Origin: Zoroaster sp. YZ-2022
Taxonomy: Eukaryota > Echinodermata > Asteroidea > Forcipulatida > Zoroasteridae
Assembly (NCBI GenBank): GCA_029582265.1
Contig: CM055823.1
Span: forward strand, 7,638,761 to 7,702,760
Length of the DNA stretch: 64,000 nt
Direction: 5' to 3'
Below the pieces are notes generated by a model. It did not search any database, had not been told where the DNA came from, and saw only the letters and a list, made by a program, of their open reading frames with translations. A program made the translations under genes and the position numbers. Below, piece by piece: positions 45,601-57,030 of this stretch. Within the stretch, counting starts at the first letter, position 1. Each line of letters begins with the position of its first letter.

Positions 45601-46470
45601 TTATTTGATAACCTTCCTGTGTGAAATTTGTTAACATCCAAAGACAATAGTGACGTCACATTTCAAATAAATGCATCTGTACATTTTTGTGCGGGGAATT
45701 TGCAGTTCATTCCTGAATCTCCACAATATTTGATCAAATCGGCGTTGAAATTGACTTTTTGACAAACAAAAAATTCCTGTATGGAATGTTACAGACTCGT
45801 TTACAGTAAGAAAATAGTGACGTCATGTTTCAAATATCGCTCTGAAAGGGTATCAAATAAAATGATATGTTACACCACTTTAAAGTGAAGTTAGAGACTT
45901 GTAATTTTTTTTCACACTTTAATAAGGACTCTATCTATTGGAAAATGAGTGCATCACAAAACTGAATTTGACCTAGAGTGCCTCTTTAAGAATCGTTCCC
46001 AAGTGATGATCACCATGCTTGCAGTTGCAATGAGTATGCCATGTAACAAGTACAGGACTCGGGTCGAACACTCCTCCAACCATTATGTTCTTTGCAAAGG
46101 TTTAACATGAAACCACGTGGCCCATGGGAAACAACTATGCACACAGGACTGTTTCCATATAGTCGACTAGACAAAGCAAGCCTTCGACCCGACTGGGTTC
46201 AGGTTAAGTTAGTCCAACTATAATTTACTTTAGATTGCAGTCGAACGTTCTCTTGGCAGACCAATTTATGCTTGAGCTTAAATTTGACCCTAGACCCTTT
46301 ATAAACCTGTGTGTCAGCTGCTTGTGTTCTCTTTTATTCACTATCACGTAGCTTCTGTGGTCGACCATGGAGGAACACCACTTGGAAACACCAAAGCGAT
46401 GGAGGACTCGTGGCCAAAAATCTTGAGATTTCTGCGAAGCCACTGTGGTCATGAAAACTCAAAGTTATGA
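33668..46470 (+). CDS. ACOT: Acyl-CoA thioesterase, ACOT/BAAT family, unit 2 (nine exons, 435 aa)
   Basis: Exons: 33668-33783, 34979-35103, 35566-35823, 38607-38776, 39968-40084, 40782-40867, 42485-42593, 45110-45317, 46352-46470. All are GT-AG with the same phases and lengths as unit 1, except exon 1, which has 9 extra bases (three codons after residue 8). No stop interrupts the 1308-nt frame. The triad is Ser246 (G-V-S-T-G), Asp344 and His378 (A-G-H-L-I-E). It keeps the family-like Leu-Trp after the Asp pair and ends in S-K-L, so peroxisomal acyl-CoA hydrolysis is predicted. Intron 7 is enlarged by a 1.9-kb insertion and intron 1 by a SINE. The near 3' AATAAA of unit 1 is missing. It looks the most intact paralogue at protein level. 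Symbol marks the family, not orthology. Confidence 0.88.
34570..34897 (-). mobile_element. tRNA-derived SINE in intron 1 of gene 2, reverse orientation
   Basis: Read on the minus strand it has a tRNA-like head (ggtgccatggtcgagcggtt; B-box gggttcgaatcct), a body with gtgtccttgagcaagacac, and a 3' end with gggcatccagcataaaacc and a tgatccgctgtggcgacccc motif. A long target-site duplication, tcagtattttatttataat (34551-34569, again from 34898), brackets it. Unit 3 shows the empty site (54334-54352). This is therefore a recent, unit-2-specific insertion. Confidence 0.9.
35862..36300. repeat. 146-bp tandem repeat, three copies, in intron 3 of gene 2
   Basis: Three consecutive units start at about 35864, 36008 and 36154. 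Each contains cgagtccaagtcctc, tcctgaagctcaagtcag and ttgggttcagacgtccaat. Units 2 and 3 of the array are nearly identical to each other. Unit 1 of the locus has one copy, unit 3 has two. Confidence 0.9.
36351..36680 (+). mobile_element. tRNA-derived SINE in intron 3 of gene 2
   Basis: Orthologous in position to 14781-15132 and 55588-55920, with the same head, body and (ATT)n tail. The tRNA-like head has lost about 30 bp between cagactt and gtgttcgaatcct compared with unit 1, a deletion shared with unit 3. Confidence 0.85.
37043..37352. mobile_element. 310-bp piggyBac-like MITE in intron 3 of gene 2
   Basis: It begins CCCTACTACTAC and ends GTAGTAGGAGGG-like (atagtaggaggg), bounded by TTAA on both sides (37039-37042, 37353-37356). 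TTAA plus CCCT ends is a piggyBac pattern. The interior repeats tcaaaatg/agtcaa-type motifs. Unit 1 has no insertion here (about 15484). Unit 3 has the element with its left end deleted (about 56281-56578). Confidence 0.75.
37807..38392. mobile_element. hAT-like MITE in intron 3 of gene 2
   Basis: TAGGGCT at the left and ACCCCTA at the right are inverted ends, with gggtatccgg-rich subterminal blocks. The 8-bp flanks catatgcc and catacgac have diverged from the identical CATATGAC pair still present in unit 1. No transposase. Confidence 0.75.
39231..39570. repeat. Hairpin element with tRNA-like arms in intron 4 of gene 2
   Basis: The left arm (gcgagcaaagaaacgttggctgatg...) and right arm (...gccaatttttctttgct) are inverted copies, each including a tRNA-like sequence, one per strand; ggtgggtggtccac pairs with gtggaccacccacc. 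The left arm has lost about 55 bp relative to the complete version in unit 3 (58459-58842). Gene 1 lacks it. No coding sequence. Confidence 0.75.
39479..39551 (+). pseudogene. tRNA-Thr(GGT)-like sequence
   Basis: 73 nt with a complete seven-pair acceptor stem (GGCTGGT with ATCAGCC, one G-U), normal D arm, a 7-nt anticodon loop with T33 and GGT, and a B-box-like ggttcaagtcc. The T stem has two mismatches and the anticodon stem one. As one arm of a hairpin repeat it is best called tRNA-derived. An inverted, more damaged partner lies at about 39247-39315. Confidence 0.55.
41078..41441. repeat. Hairpin element with a second tRNA-like family in its arms, intron 6 of gene 2
   Basis: The left arm (from tgatttaattttgccc to about 41190) and right arm (about 41311 to gggcaaaattaaatca) are inverted copies of roughly 110-130 bp. 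The arm cores hold a tRNA-like 3' half (agcaggaggtcgtgggttcg, then aatcccgaccgagtcgcc), one on each strand. The loop is about 120 bp. Unit 3 has it complete (60540-60910); unit 1 keeps only one arm. Confidence 0.75.
43137..45056. mobile_element. 1.9-kb insertion in intron 7 of gene 2
   Basis: Absent from units 1 and 3, which run from gtgactctgcccgacctg without interruption. The inserted DNA begins and ends with GACTC/GAGTC-rich stretches (for example actcttcaaaatgagtcgag and gactccagtctcaaactgg), similar in style to the subterminal repeats at 25858-27934. The interior is AT-rich with a short hairpin gtacgttatac/gtataacgtac (44103-44147). No transposase ORF. Probably non-autonomous; exact ends uncertain. 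Confidence 0.55.
45477..45985. mobile_element. piggyBac-like MITE in intron 8 of gene 2
   Basis: Inverted ends (gaggggctctaaggtcaaat; reversed right end gaggcactctaggtcaaatt). The right TTAA (45986-45989) is intact and the left one is mutated. The intact pair of TTAAs is seen in unit 3, and the empty TTAA site in unit 1 (about 20850). Inner palindromic halves give a long imperfect stem. Confidence 0.75.
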
Positions 46471-47699
46471 ACACCAAACGGCTGACGGAAAGATTGCTCA
46501 AACGTTTTGTTAAGTCTTCCTTCTGGGCAAGTGTCTATGGGAAAAAATACAATTTTGAATTTGGACTATATAGGAATATTTTTATACTGATGTTTGAGAC
46601 CAGAATTTGATAGCAGATCCAGATCCAGTTATTTGAATAATTATGCCAATTGTTTTTGAAATTGTGGCCCCAAGGCAAGAATTACTGTGTGAATAGAATG
46701 GGAATAGATTGGGAACCTTTATTTCACGTTTTTCATGATTTCATTACGATTATATCACTGAAAATGTAGACATCAGGCCAAAAAACCGGTTTCTGGTCCC
46801 ATAGTGTCTGTATTTTTTTTTTTTTTTTTTTTATTGAATTTTTGTTTCTATGTTTCTATGAAACGATGTACAATTGCAGCTGAAATTGATGCATCGATTT
46901 TGCCGCGCTGTTTTAAATGACGTTTTCTAAATTCCAAAAAATTAATACAAAGTTTCTTGGGAAAGACAAAACGTAATAATAGGCCTAAGCAGAAAAAATA
47001 GAACCACAAGTGTTTGTTTTTAACAAACACGAGATGTACTGGTTTCGGGAAAAGTGTAGTTTGGAGCAAGCGATAACTTTACTTTCGCCAGTGAGTGTCA
47101 ACCGTAAAACAAAGTAATTTATGGCCATAGGTCAGACCTTCAGTTTCCAATCATTTATTTTACGGTGAACTAGAAAAAATATAGAATACAGAAAACAATA
47201 CTAAATATCTTGTAATACAAGGTTAAACTACTGATCAAGAAAGTGTATACAAATCACAGAAGAATATAAAAATTAAGTTGTTAAAGTACTTTATGAAGAT
47301 AAGAAAGGTGTGATACATGTAACACTAATTCAAGAGGTCACTCTGACATGTTTAAGTATAGGAAGTTTTCTCAAGACAGTCTGTACATGAAATATAAAGA
47401 AACCACTCATTTTGCCTAAATCTTCCGAACTAGTCAGAAGATGGAAATTACTTTACTGTGGTTCAGGGATGGGTCACATTTACGTAATGATCTGGTCATG
47501 AAATCTAAGTGAGAGATAATTGACAGTTTTAACTTCAAAAACAGGAGCAAAATGTCTGCTCAGTCCATGTGTCATAATGCTGTGTGTGAAACAAAGCGCC
47601 ACCAATTGATACAATGTAGCAAGGGAAGGTGGACCACAGAGGCCATCACACTCCCCGTCTAAAATATGAAAATAAACAATACATTTTTACTGATAACTG
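46471..47699. other. Spacer 2, proximal part, no gene seen
   Basis: Homologue of 21387-22699. It lacks the AATAAA found after gene 1 and has a poly-T run at about 46814-46832. Nothing else recognised. Confidence 0.5.
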
Positions 47700-48145
47700 A
47701 GGTAAGGGACTGTAAGAGTTCAAAAGTCTAAGACTATTCTGCCGCAGGACTTTTAAGATAGGTGCCTTTTGTATGAGGACATGTTCTAAAATGGGTGCTG
47801 TCTCAAGTAGTTGCAACGCATTCTATCACTGCATACCATTACTTCCACTTTGTGGACTCTTCCATCGTCACTTGGGTATGACTTTGTGACACGTGTAAGT
47901 GGCCAATTGTTCCAAGGGAGTTCCTTCTGCCTTAGGAGTATGACGACTCCGTCACAGAGGGCTGTAGGTTCTGAAGATATTCCTTTTGCCATTGAGTCCA
48001 GAATTGATCTGAAAGGTGATGGGCTCATCCTTAATCTAATCCCATTCAGTGACACTACATCTTTGTTGATTTGTTTTTCAAATTGTATTTTTCGTACAAG
48101 ATGATATGAGTCCGTAACTATTTGCGTTGTTTGTCGGTTTGACAA
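47700..48145 (-). pseudogene. BEL/Pao-type fragment, second copy
   Basis: Same minus-strand DUF5641-like signature as 22700-23165, copied with the spacer. A deletion near 47796 shifts the frame relative to the first copy and truncates the C-terminal part. No other pol domains nearby. Confidence 0.75.
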
Positions 48146-48495
48146 TATAGTTTGTGGGAATAGTTAACCCTTTGTTTAAAGGTAGGCCTACCAAAAATTA
48201 CCGATTGCTCAAAAAAGGGGAAATGTGTTGAAGAGACAGGATTTTTTTTTTTTCGGATACTTTGGTAGCAAAAAATAGCTACGCTTTCATGCCTCAATTG
48301 CGGGCAATCATCAGTTGGAAGTACTGGTTCAATAGAAGTTAGAACTGGATTGTCTCAGACTGTCTTATTTTTAGATAAGACATAATAATTATTGATGTTT
48401 TCCAAAGGTTGTAATTAATGTGTCCGTTTTGTATGAGTGAGTGAATGAGTTCGTTCGTTGTGTTTATGTGATTTGTTCCTCTAATAAAGAGAGCT
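48110..48495. repeat. LTR-like repeat, spacer 2 copy
   Basis: Near-identical to 23150-23530. In spacer 2 the second member of the pair and everything between are missing: sequence passes from ttcaaaaaagcc directly to the TAAA microsatellite region. Confidence 0.45.
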
Positions 48496-48551
48496 CTGGT
48501 TCTTCAAAAAAGCCATTTAAAAATAGTACAGTAACATGTATCTGTAAAGGT

Positions 48552-48795
48552 GGATATAAATAAATAAATAAATAAATAAATAAATACATTTTTATAAGTG
48601 TACTATAGACATATAAAAATAGTACACTAACATGTCTCTGTAATGGTGGTTATAAATAAATAGATAAAAAGATAAATAAATATATAAATAAATAAATAAA
48701 TGTAAATAAATAAATGTAAATAAATAAATAAATGTAAATAAATAAATGTAAATAAATAAATAAATAAATAAATGTAAATAAATAAATAAGTATAC
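48552..48795. repeat. TAAA-type microsatellite, spacer 2
   Basis: Tracts of (taaa)n and repeated taaatgtaaa units, homologous to 29871-30205 but with different copy numbers. Minus-strand ORF is a repeat artefact. Confidence 0.9.
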
Positions 48796-49726
48796 TATCG
48801 ACATATATCATAGCTCTTTAAATAAAAAAATGAAAGACTGTGGTCAACTGATTTCTTGTATGATAAGACCCAACGTGAAAAACCTGAAACATAACATCAT
48901 AACACTACAAACCCAGTAACAAGTCAATAAAAAAACATAAATAGCTTAAATAAATAACAAAGGAACACTGTTTGCCTTTTCTCTTTTTCTAAAGCCAAAG
49001 GTAGGGATACAACTGTTTCACTTATCACCCTCACACCCTTAACTACTCCACTCTTGGGCCAGGACTATTTGTCTCCTGATCCTATTCGCTTACCATTTTT
49101 GGGCAATGGAAAAAAATTACAAATAACAAACTAACATTATATCATGCCATTTTAATCATATTAATGTACAACGACCATTCACGTTTTGTAGAATATATTA
49201 AAAAAAACAGCCCCGGATTTCTGCCTGGAACATTGATGATCCAATCGTTATCGATCAAAATGTTCTACCATAAATTTCGCCTTACCTTTCTTTGCACCTT
49301 GGAAACCGATAAAAATGAAGATTACAATCCCGTTTGGGATTGTTGGTGCAATTTATGGCAGAACACCAAACTTTCGATCTGCTCGCCATCACTTGTTTAG
49401 TTGGTGGCTAATTGGTTGGAAGTTTGCCATAGTAGTCATAGTGCAGTAGCACCGCGCAAACGATTTTGGTTTTACCTACCTAACAACAGCGGGCGCACTT
49501 CCATGCCCAGCCATTTTGTGTTTCACGTTTCCACGCACACAGAGTCCTATCTTCCTTTTGTACTGTAGTATACTCGGCCCTGCAATGCATGCTTGGTATT
49601 CAGCAATAGATTCAGTGATAAAACTACGTTGGTAAGTTAATGTTGGTTTTTAGTAACCTAATTCAGAGAAATTATGAACTTGACTCACAAATATGTAGCT
49701 CATTATTACTGCCTTGCAGCAATCAA

Positions 49727-50746
49727 TGAGTATCGTCCATGTACGTAATTCGCCGCACTCGTGAAATGACGCACCTACCTTTGGCTTAGCATTTCTCGGA
49801 AAACTTACAAAACTATGGCGTATTACTGGTTGCATAAACTTATCTAAGTCGTGCTTGTTCCAGAAATAAAAATTATAGTGAAATTGTATGATTTACTGGA
49901 AAGTTAGTGCTTGTGAAAGTGGAAAAAGTTGTTTAACCACTGATTTTACTAGATACAAATAGTAAGAGATTTACATGACCTCAATTTTTTTTCACGAACA
50001 TTTGTGATTTTATTGTTCTATGCCGTCAACAAGCTGTTGTCTGTGTAAACCAAAATATATGAATGCTTTGCATTTGCAATGATTTTAAAGAAATACTGAT
50101 CCTCAAATTGGACACATTCCTTATAGAAAAAGTGAACAAAGACTACGTAATTAATTCGTTGATGTTTATTTCGTTAGTAGTAGAAAATTATTGAAAAAAT
50201 GAAACATTAATGTCATGGTTACGAAAAGAAATCTTTATTTGACAAAATGTTAACAGAATTTTTACAAATTTCAAAGTTTTAAAGTACTTTTTGCAAGAAA
50301 TTTATACCACCTTCCATTTTATTTGTCTTTCAAGAATATTGATTAAAAAGTTTTGAGAGCTTCTCCAAATTATACCATTTTATTTTAAAAATCGAAAACA
50401 ATATTTTTATTTTCAAGTTTAAAAACAATTTTACAACCATCTGGAAGAAGATGAAACATGATTTCAACTGTTTTTCTTCTTGGGTACATTTTCTGTGCCC
50501 CCATCAACTTTAACAGTTTGGGGTGAGTCATTATACCAACATAAATTTTCTGATGACCACAATTCTGTGCGTCTCAAAAAAACGGCACTCAAGTCGTCCA
50601 CGCGTATGATCATGCATTGAAATTCAGCATTTTACAAGAGAATCATTCACTGAAACAAACTGAAACACCAAACTGCTAATTTCATTTGTAAATTACCGTC
50701 CAGTTGATTATATATCCTTAGGTGCGTCATTTAGGGTAAATTGAGG
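49727..50746. mobile_element. 1.0-kb segment specific to spacer 2
   Basis: Spacer 1 has only about 70 bp of unrelated sequence here (31130-31197). Near the ends aatgacgcacctac (about 49766) and taggtgcgtcattta (about 50720) are inverted copies, as expected of a terminal-inverted-repeat insertion. The interior is AT-rich with no recognisable gene. Confidence 0.5.
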
Positions 50747-51286
50747 ATATGTATTGCCGTGCTTCGATCTGCAGGCCAGGCTGTTCAGTTTACGTAGGCC
50801 CTACAATACATCATTCATGTACATGATTATATAAGTAAAGTACTGTAAATAAACCCATGTTGGACTTTAACCTTCGTGTTAAACTTGTCAGTGTATACAG
50901 AGAAGGCGTCCATTTGTATGAAATTCATGCAATAGGCTACCTTAATGTTTCATAGAGATTTTTAATGTTTCATAAAAATGTTCAATTTACCAGCTGGTTT
51001 ACAAAACACAACCTCGTCCAGCCTAAACTGCTTCATGTGCGATCAAGGCCTACAGACTCGTACCCTGTAAGATCACAGTAACAAAGTGTGACTTCACTGT
51101 CGCGCGGTCTGATCTCCTCGCTCGTCCCCACCGCGTTTATGGATTGTATCGGTGGGCTCGAGCGAATCTGATCTCGTGGACGTGTAAAATTCCACTCGCT
51201 AGCTCTGCATACAGTATATCACTCATATCCAGATCTGTGTTTTTGATTGATTGATTGATTTATTATAACCCATCTTTAATCGGAAA

Positions 51287-51730
51287 GAATGTCGTATCCG
51301 GCCACCACTTTTTAAGGGCTTTTTTGGATTTTTTTTGCAACCACTAACCAGTTAAAAAATCATTCTATCGATTTTTGGTGGTACAGAAAGCGAAAACTAT
51401 CTTTAAAATCCACTTTTATGATGGTTTTCGGACTTGATTTCCCTTTAAAAAAAATCCTCCCCTTCAGAAAATAGAAGGATCCTATTATAGTTGCCACTAC
51501 GCATGTACAATGACTGTGTTGGTCACTAATTGTGGAGTTTACAATCTCAGACTGACATGACAGGAAGTCATCGTATACCAAAAATGCCTGATTTTTCATG
51601 AAATAAATATCCTGGAATAATTTGAAGTATATGTCCATCATCATCCATATGTTCTCCACCTTACCAGGTAGGTAAGATTACATTATTGGTTATATTTAAT
51701 GAAAAATAGTGGCGGCCAGATACGACATTC
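51287..51730. mobile_element. Inverted-repeat element, spacer 2 copy
   Basis: Copy of 31701-32141 with the same inverted ends (gaatgtcgtatccggcc / ggccagatacgacattc), duplicated with the spacer. Confidence 0.7.
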
Positions 51731-52993
51731 TACCCGGGTAATCCATCCAGCACAGATGATCATTTGAGGCCCTCATATATATAATTAAAAAAATACATCT
51801 TGATAAACTATTAAACATACAATACATGGACTTTTTAAGAATGTGCCACCAAAAATGTCTATTTGTCTTTTTTGTTTTACTTCCCCTGTCTGACTCATTG
51901 CTTTTCACTAATCTCATCTCTTCCAGCCAACAACCTGTTGTACCTCTGTCTATTCACGTGTAATCCTCTTTTGTCCGGTCCAAGGACCAGCACCTGACTC
52001 TGATTATTGTACGTTTTAGAAGTTCGTGCGACAGCGCGAACACCTCTTGAAATTGTTCGGTTTTTTCTTCTTCTTCTCGATGAGACTATCAAAAAAAGGT
52101 TCACAGAGCCTTCTAACTTGACATATACTTGGACCATAACATGTACATGTAGTTGTCAATAAATTTATGACATAGTTTCAGGTAAAGTTGTGATGTCATA
52201 GTGACATCATCAGATATCGAAATACGAATACTAAAATCCAATTTTAATATTTCAAAAAGTCATTTCTCATGAACCACAAAGGATATTTACACAATCTTTG
52301 CATCATCTTACATAACTTCAATAATGTGGCGTTTCGTACACAGACATGACCCAATCTGAAAAATATTCTGAAGCACTTTTTATAGGGTCTGTGCCTTCCG
52401 TGGACAAAATTACTATTCACATGTGACCCTTTCAAAAGTGTGACTGGTGACGTCATCTCCCTCTGGCGGTGGGTTTAGGAAAACAACAATTTTCTATATC
52501 AAAAACCATAGGAAATTTGAATGACTTCTGTGAATAAAGTGATTAGTGACATGTTATCTTTTTCAAAAATATGTCCAATCTCAGATATTGAACCAAAGCA
52601 GGTACTAACGTTATTTTTTCATGATCATGAGGAAGTTTGATTGTGTCATACATATATATGACCTTCAAATCACTTGATCTGACCTTTACTTCCGGTATAA
52701 TCAGGAAGTTCAAATTCAACACATTCTAACACAAAATTTGATTGACATCGATGATAATTTGATTGAACCGGAAGTTGACACGAACACCGTGCGTTTGTTC
52801 TATAGTTTCTTTTGTGTTCATTTCACACCTGACTAACTTCCGCACAGTCTTGTGTTTAAGTATGAATGTATGTTTGTATTCCGTCCCATTTTGCCTTTGA
52901 GAAAGAACCTCCTAGGTTCGAAACGTAAGGCCAATAACCATTATTTTGCAAAACATCTTTAAGTAAATCAATTCTAATTTAACTAATTTAGCT
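51731..52993. other. Distal spacer 2, no gene seen
   Basis: Homologue of 32142-33437 with a small deletion around 52361 relative to 32765-32805. No gene recognised. Confidence 0.4.
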
Positions 52994-53225
52994 AATGACA
53001 GTAAGGTTTGTTAAGGCCAACTAAATCGGCAAGACCACGGTGCCATTCAAGCCAGAGATAAGACGTGGACTGAGTGCAAGAAACCTAGAAGAATTTAAAC
53101 AGCGCCCTCATCGTTTAAGAGCTCTTCGGTCTTTCTTGGGATCCTTGTACGTAAACACCTGCGATCCATTGTGGAGCTGGGAAATTACTATCTAATCTTA
53201 CCCATATCTACACAGTCTATTCAGG
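52994..53225 (+). promoter_or_regulatory. Conserved 5' flank of unit 3
   Basis: Almost identical to 33438-33667 upstream of gene 2, so any promoter there is likely retained here even though the downstream frame has a nonsense codon. Confidence 0.4.
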
Positions 53226-53721
53226 ATGCCCAAACGTAGACTCCTGTCAGTCATCCCTTCATCATCCTTGGTGGATGCTCAAGTGACTATCAAAGTGACT
53301 GGACTGGAGGCTAACAGCCTTGTCACTATCAGGTAAATTTAGAAAATGACATTGCCAGGGACCAATTTGAAAGAGCTGCTTAGCAGAAATATTTGCTTAG
53401 CAGGATTTGTTGGTTACCAGCCATACCTTCATACAAAATAAGTATACTTTGGCAGGTAGTCTGTTACATAATGATTACCAAAAATAATTGCTAAGCAAAA
53501 TTTTCTGCTCGGCAGTTCTATGAAATTGACACTTGGTCATTTAAAATTATATCGCTTGCAGTATTAATTCCATTTACATTTGAATGGGTATAGGTTTGTC
53601 ATGAAGTGCCCTGCACAACAGTTGAGTGGATTTATATCACACTTTTGTTAACATTCACTCGAAAATATGGCATAGAGAAACATCCTGACAATTGTCAAAA
53701 CATTTGAAAGATCTTCTTTTC

Positions 53722-54290
53722 TGGTGTCGTGGCCTAGCAGCAAAGCACCAGACTCGGGCTTGTTTAATGGCTTATCTGTCAGAATGTGGGTTGGAATCCT
53801 AAAAGTATTAATTACTGAATTATTTTAAATTATAATCTAAAACCCTACTTGAATGTGAAGTCGGTGATGGTATGCAACATTCCGAGGTAATGTTCCCTCT
53901 GACGTCATTTTGTGAGAATACGTGCATGTATTAAAAATGAAATGGACCACTTTGATTCATTTTACGCATTAGACAAATCTGCGTAGTAATTTGAACTTGT
54001 TTCTTGTTATCCACAATGAAATGAACTGAAACTTTCACAGGTTAGTTTCTGTATATCTCTTGGTTTTTATATTTAGTATGGATGCTAAAACATTTTACCA
54101 ATGGGTGTACCATCTCTTTAACTACATGGTTTCTCTCCAGGAGTAAATGGGTATCAGTGAGGGTAGATGTTATTGTACATAATTAGCTACATGTATGTTT
54201 GCTAAAATGGCTGCCAGAGCAGTTATACTCGGATGGAATTCAAATGGTTTCAGGAATGCCATTAGCCCAATGATGCAGGGAAGAGGTACT
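53722..54290 (+). mobile_element. Broken SINE-like pieces in intron 1 of unit 3
   Basis: A tRNA-like head fragment (tggtgtcgtggcctagcag ... gaatgtgggttggaatcct, about 53722-53800) and, 330 bp further on, a body fragment (tttctctccaggagtaaat, aatgggtatcagtgagggt, about 54128-54290) resemble the SINE family of the locus. The body fragment is also in unit 2 (about 34202-34255). Both are decayed; their separation may reflect another insertion between them. Confidence 0.5.
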
Positions 54291-55245
54291 TTGGTGCCAA
54301 GCTAAAAGTAAATTATGTAAATTATTATAAATGATTCAGTATTTTATTTATAATAATTAGCAGAAATCTTTTATTGCTGCCCGCAAGTACATTCCTTCCT
54401 TTTTGTGTTGACCAGGTCTGTAGCTGAAAAGGAAACTGACAGAGGCGCAGAAAGATTTGAGGGACATGCTCATTACAAAGCGGACGATAACGGAGTTGTA
54501 TCCGTCCCTGATCAAGAATGTCATTAGATTGGAACGTATACAGGTAACCTTAAAGATGCATTGCCTGAGTTTGTTATGAATTCACAGGTGTTTCCCGTCA
54601 ATTTAATCTGAAATTTACAGTTTTACTTGTAGCAATTCAAACAGATACTTTAGCAAGGCAAATTTTCACCGTCTGAGGAATGCTTGTACATTACATTCTG
54701 TATTTATAAAATTTATTAATGACGGGTCCTGTCATCAATTCATTTAGGAACTCTGTTACTGTAACACCATGTTTATTTACAGTTACTTTGTGAAATAGTT
54801 TTCCCCATAATAAGTAAGTTGCAAGGAAACGGCGGTGAAATATTCTTTAAATCAGAACATTTCTTTTAAGATAACTCCATTTACTATTTGTTTCAAGTCA
54901 ATTTAGTCGTCAGAGCTCACTTTTGGCTTATTTGGTATTTGTTTTAAGGAATGGAACCTATGGGGCTATTCTGGAGCATGATACCTTCACCTGGTCAGCG
55001 TTTTGGAATTCGTTACATCCTAAGAGATGTCACAAAGCCAATGAAAGTTCACCTGTTCATGTACCAGGGTCATCTAGATATAGGCACCCTACAGAGGATG
55101 GAACCAGTGGCCGAGACAATAGCTGAGAGGTGGTACTTGGGCAAAGACGTGGAAAGAACTGAAGTTCACTCTGGATGCTTGAGGGGAGCTTTGTTTAAAC
55201 CAAGAGGTACCTTTATTTAGGTATTTATCACATTTTGGCAGACTT

Positions 55246-55533
55246 GTATTCGAGTCCAAGTCCTCAGTGTCGAGTCCAAGTTTCACATCCTGAAGCTCAA
55301 GTCAGGGTCATGAATGTTGCCTCCGAGTCCTTTACAAATGTAACTTTAGCAAGTGTACAAACTATTGGGTTCAGACGTCCAATATTTTATTGTACTCGAG
55401 TCCAAGTCCTCAGTATCGAGTCCAAGTCTTATGTCCTGAAGCTCAAGTCAGAGTCATGAATGTTGCCTCCGAGTCCTTTACAAATGTAACTTTAGCAAGT
55501 GTACAAACTATTGGATTCAGACGTCCAATATTG
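55246..55533. repeat. 146-bp tandem repeat, two copies, in intron 3 of unit 3
   Basis: Two consecutive units starting at about 55247 and 55391, same sequence class as in gene 2 (three copies) and gene 1 (one copy). Confidence 0.9.
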
Positions 55534-55587
55534 TATTTTCTTCCCAATTGGCAATTATGCTACCATTATTGAGTGTATGGTAACTAT

Positions 55588-55920
55588 GGGGTGCCATGGC
55601 CGAGCGGTCTAGCGCATCAGACTTGTGTTCGAATCCTGGTTGTGACCATGGTACTTGTGTCCTTGAGCAAGACACTTCACTGCTAGTGCTCATCTTCACC
55701 GAGGAGTATAAATGGGTACCTGTGAGGGTAGAGCTGGTTGATATTGTGGTTGAAAAAGCTTCCAATCCGCTACCGTAGCTCAGGGATGTATACTCCCCAG
55801 GGAGCTGAGAAAATTTAAGGATTGATATTGGCCCAATGACCAGGGATAATGTAAAGGCGCCTTGTATCCTTTGGCAATTTGGCGCTCTATAAATCAAGTT
55901 ATTATTATTTATTATAATTA
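55588..55920 (+). mobile_element. tRNA-derived SINE in intron 3 of unit 3
   Basis: Positional copy of the intron-3 SINE of genes 1 and 2, sharing with gene 2 the 30-bp deletion in the tRNA-like head. (ATT)n tail present. Confidence 0.85.
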
Positions 55921-56280
55921 AGACATTTTAATTTTTTTTATGAGGGAATTTGTTCGCATTGAGTACATTTCATGCTATAGAAATGGTTATTGTCGAAGAG
56001 GCCATTTTCTGAGTCACAAACCTCCGAGATGTTCGAGTCCCAGGGGGTCAAGTCTGAGTCGAAGTTAGACTCAAGTCGAGTCAAAGAGTCATATAAGTAT
56101 GCAAATATAATAACACTTGCGCATGCATGCTTCAAGTGAGGTAACTTTCCTTCTGTCAATTCTGCGTCACTGGCTTAGTCATAAAGAATCAGCAGGAGAA
56201 TCTTTAATCTGTGTTTATCTGTAGCCTTGACCAAGGCTGTTGTAGAGCACACTTACCATGGTTCCCCCATCCTGTACCGA

Positions 56281-56578
56281 TTAATCAGTCAAAATGTTAA
56301 TATACTTCCCAAGGTATATCTAGTGCACTGATAAGCCAAACATTGTCAAACCTTACGTGTAGTAATTACATGTAGTCCATTTATACTGGTCAAAATGAGT
56401 CAACTGTTTTTGACTAGTAAAAGCATTGTCATGGTATTGTTCAGGGTGGTCAAAATGACAGTAAAACCAGTCAAAAATGCCCCAGTGTGCACAATTGGGT
56501 CCACAGTCAAAATGGGCAGTTGACTGGTTTTGACCTCTACAGCAACTTTCCACTAAAGCGCATCAATAGTAGGAGGGT
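56281..56578. mobile_element. Left-truncated piggyBac-like MITE in intron 3 of unit 3
   Basis: Corresponds to 37043-37352 but lacks the left CCCTACTAC end (cgattaatcagtcaaaat). The right end agtaggaggg followed by TTAA is intact. Confidence 0.65.
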
Positions 56579-57030
56579 TAATGGCCCGAGAAATTCAGCA
56601 CACACAGTGCGCAGTTCCCGGATAGGGTTCACACACGTACACTGTACAGCGAGATCAATAACTGAGTCGTGCATGTACAGATGGATCCTTGCACACATAT
56701 TCATTGTGTGCATGTGCGCTGAAGTTCAGATAGCTAAGCGGGGCAAAATTATATGACCAAACTGTTCCGACACGCCTTGGTGAAGGCTTGTGTCTCTGCG
56801 ACAGAATCATTGACTGGTCATGATAAGCCATCCACAACCCATGATTCTATTACAATTCAGTTGATTCAGTCGTGGCATTTAAGGAAAATTGTAAGAAGTT
56901 TGTAGCCCATACTTCTCCCCAGACCCCATTACTGAGGTGGTTTTCAGATGTGAAGTTTTTTTTTTCTGAATGCTTCTTGTGAAGCTACTGGTAAAGGAGG
57001 AAGGGATGACTAGATGTATAGGCATATGCC

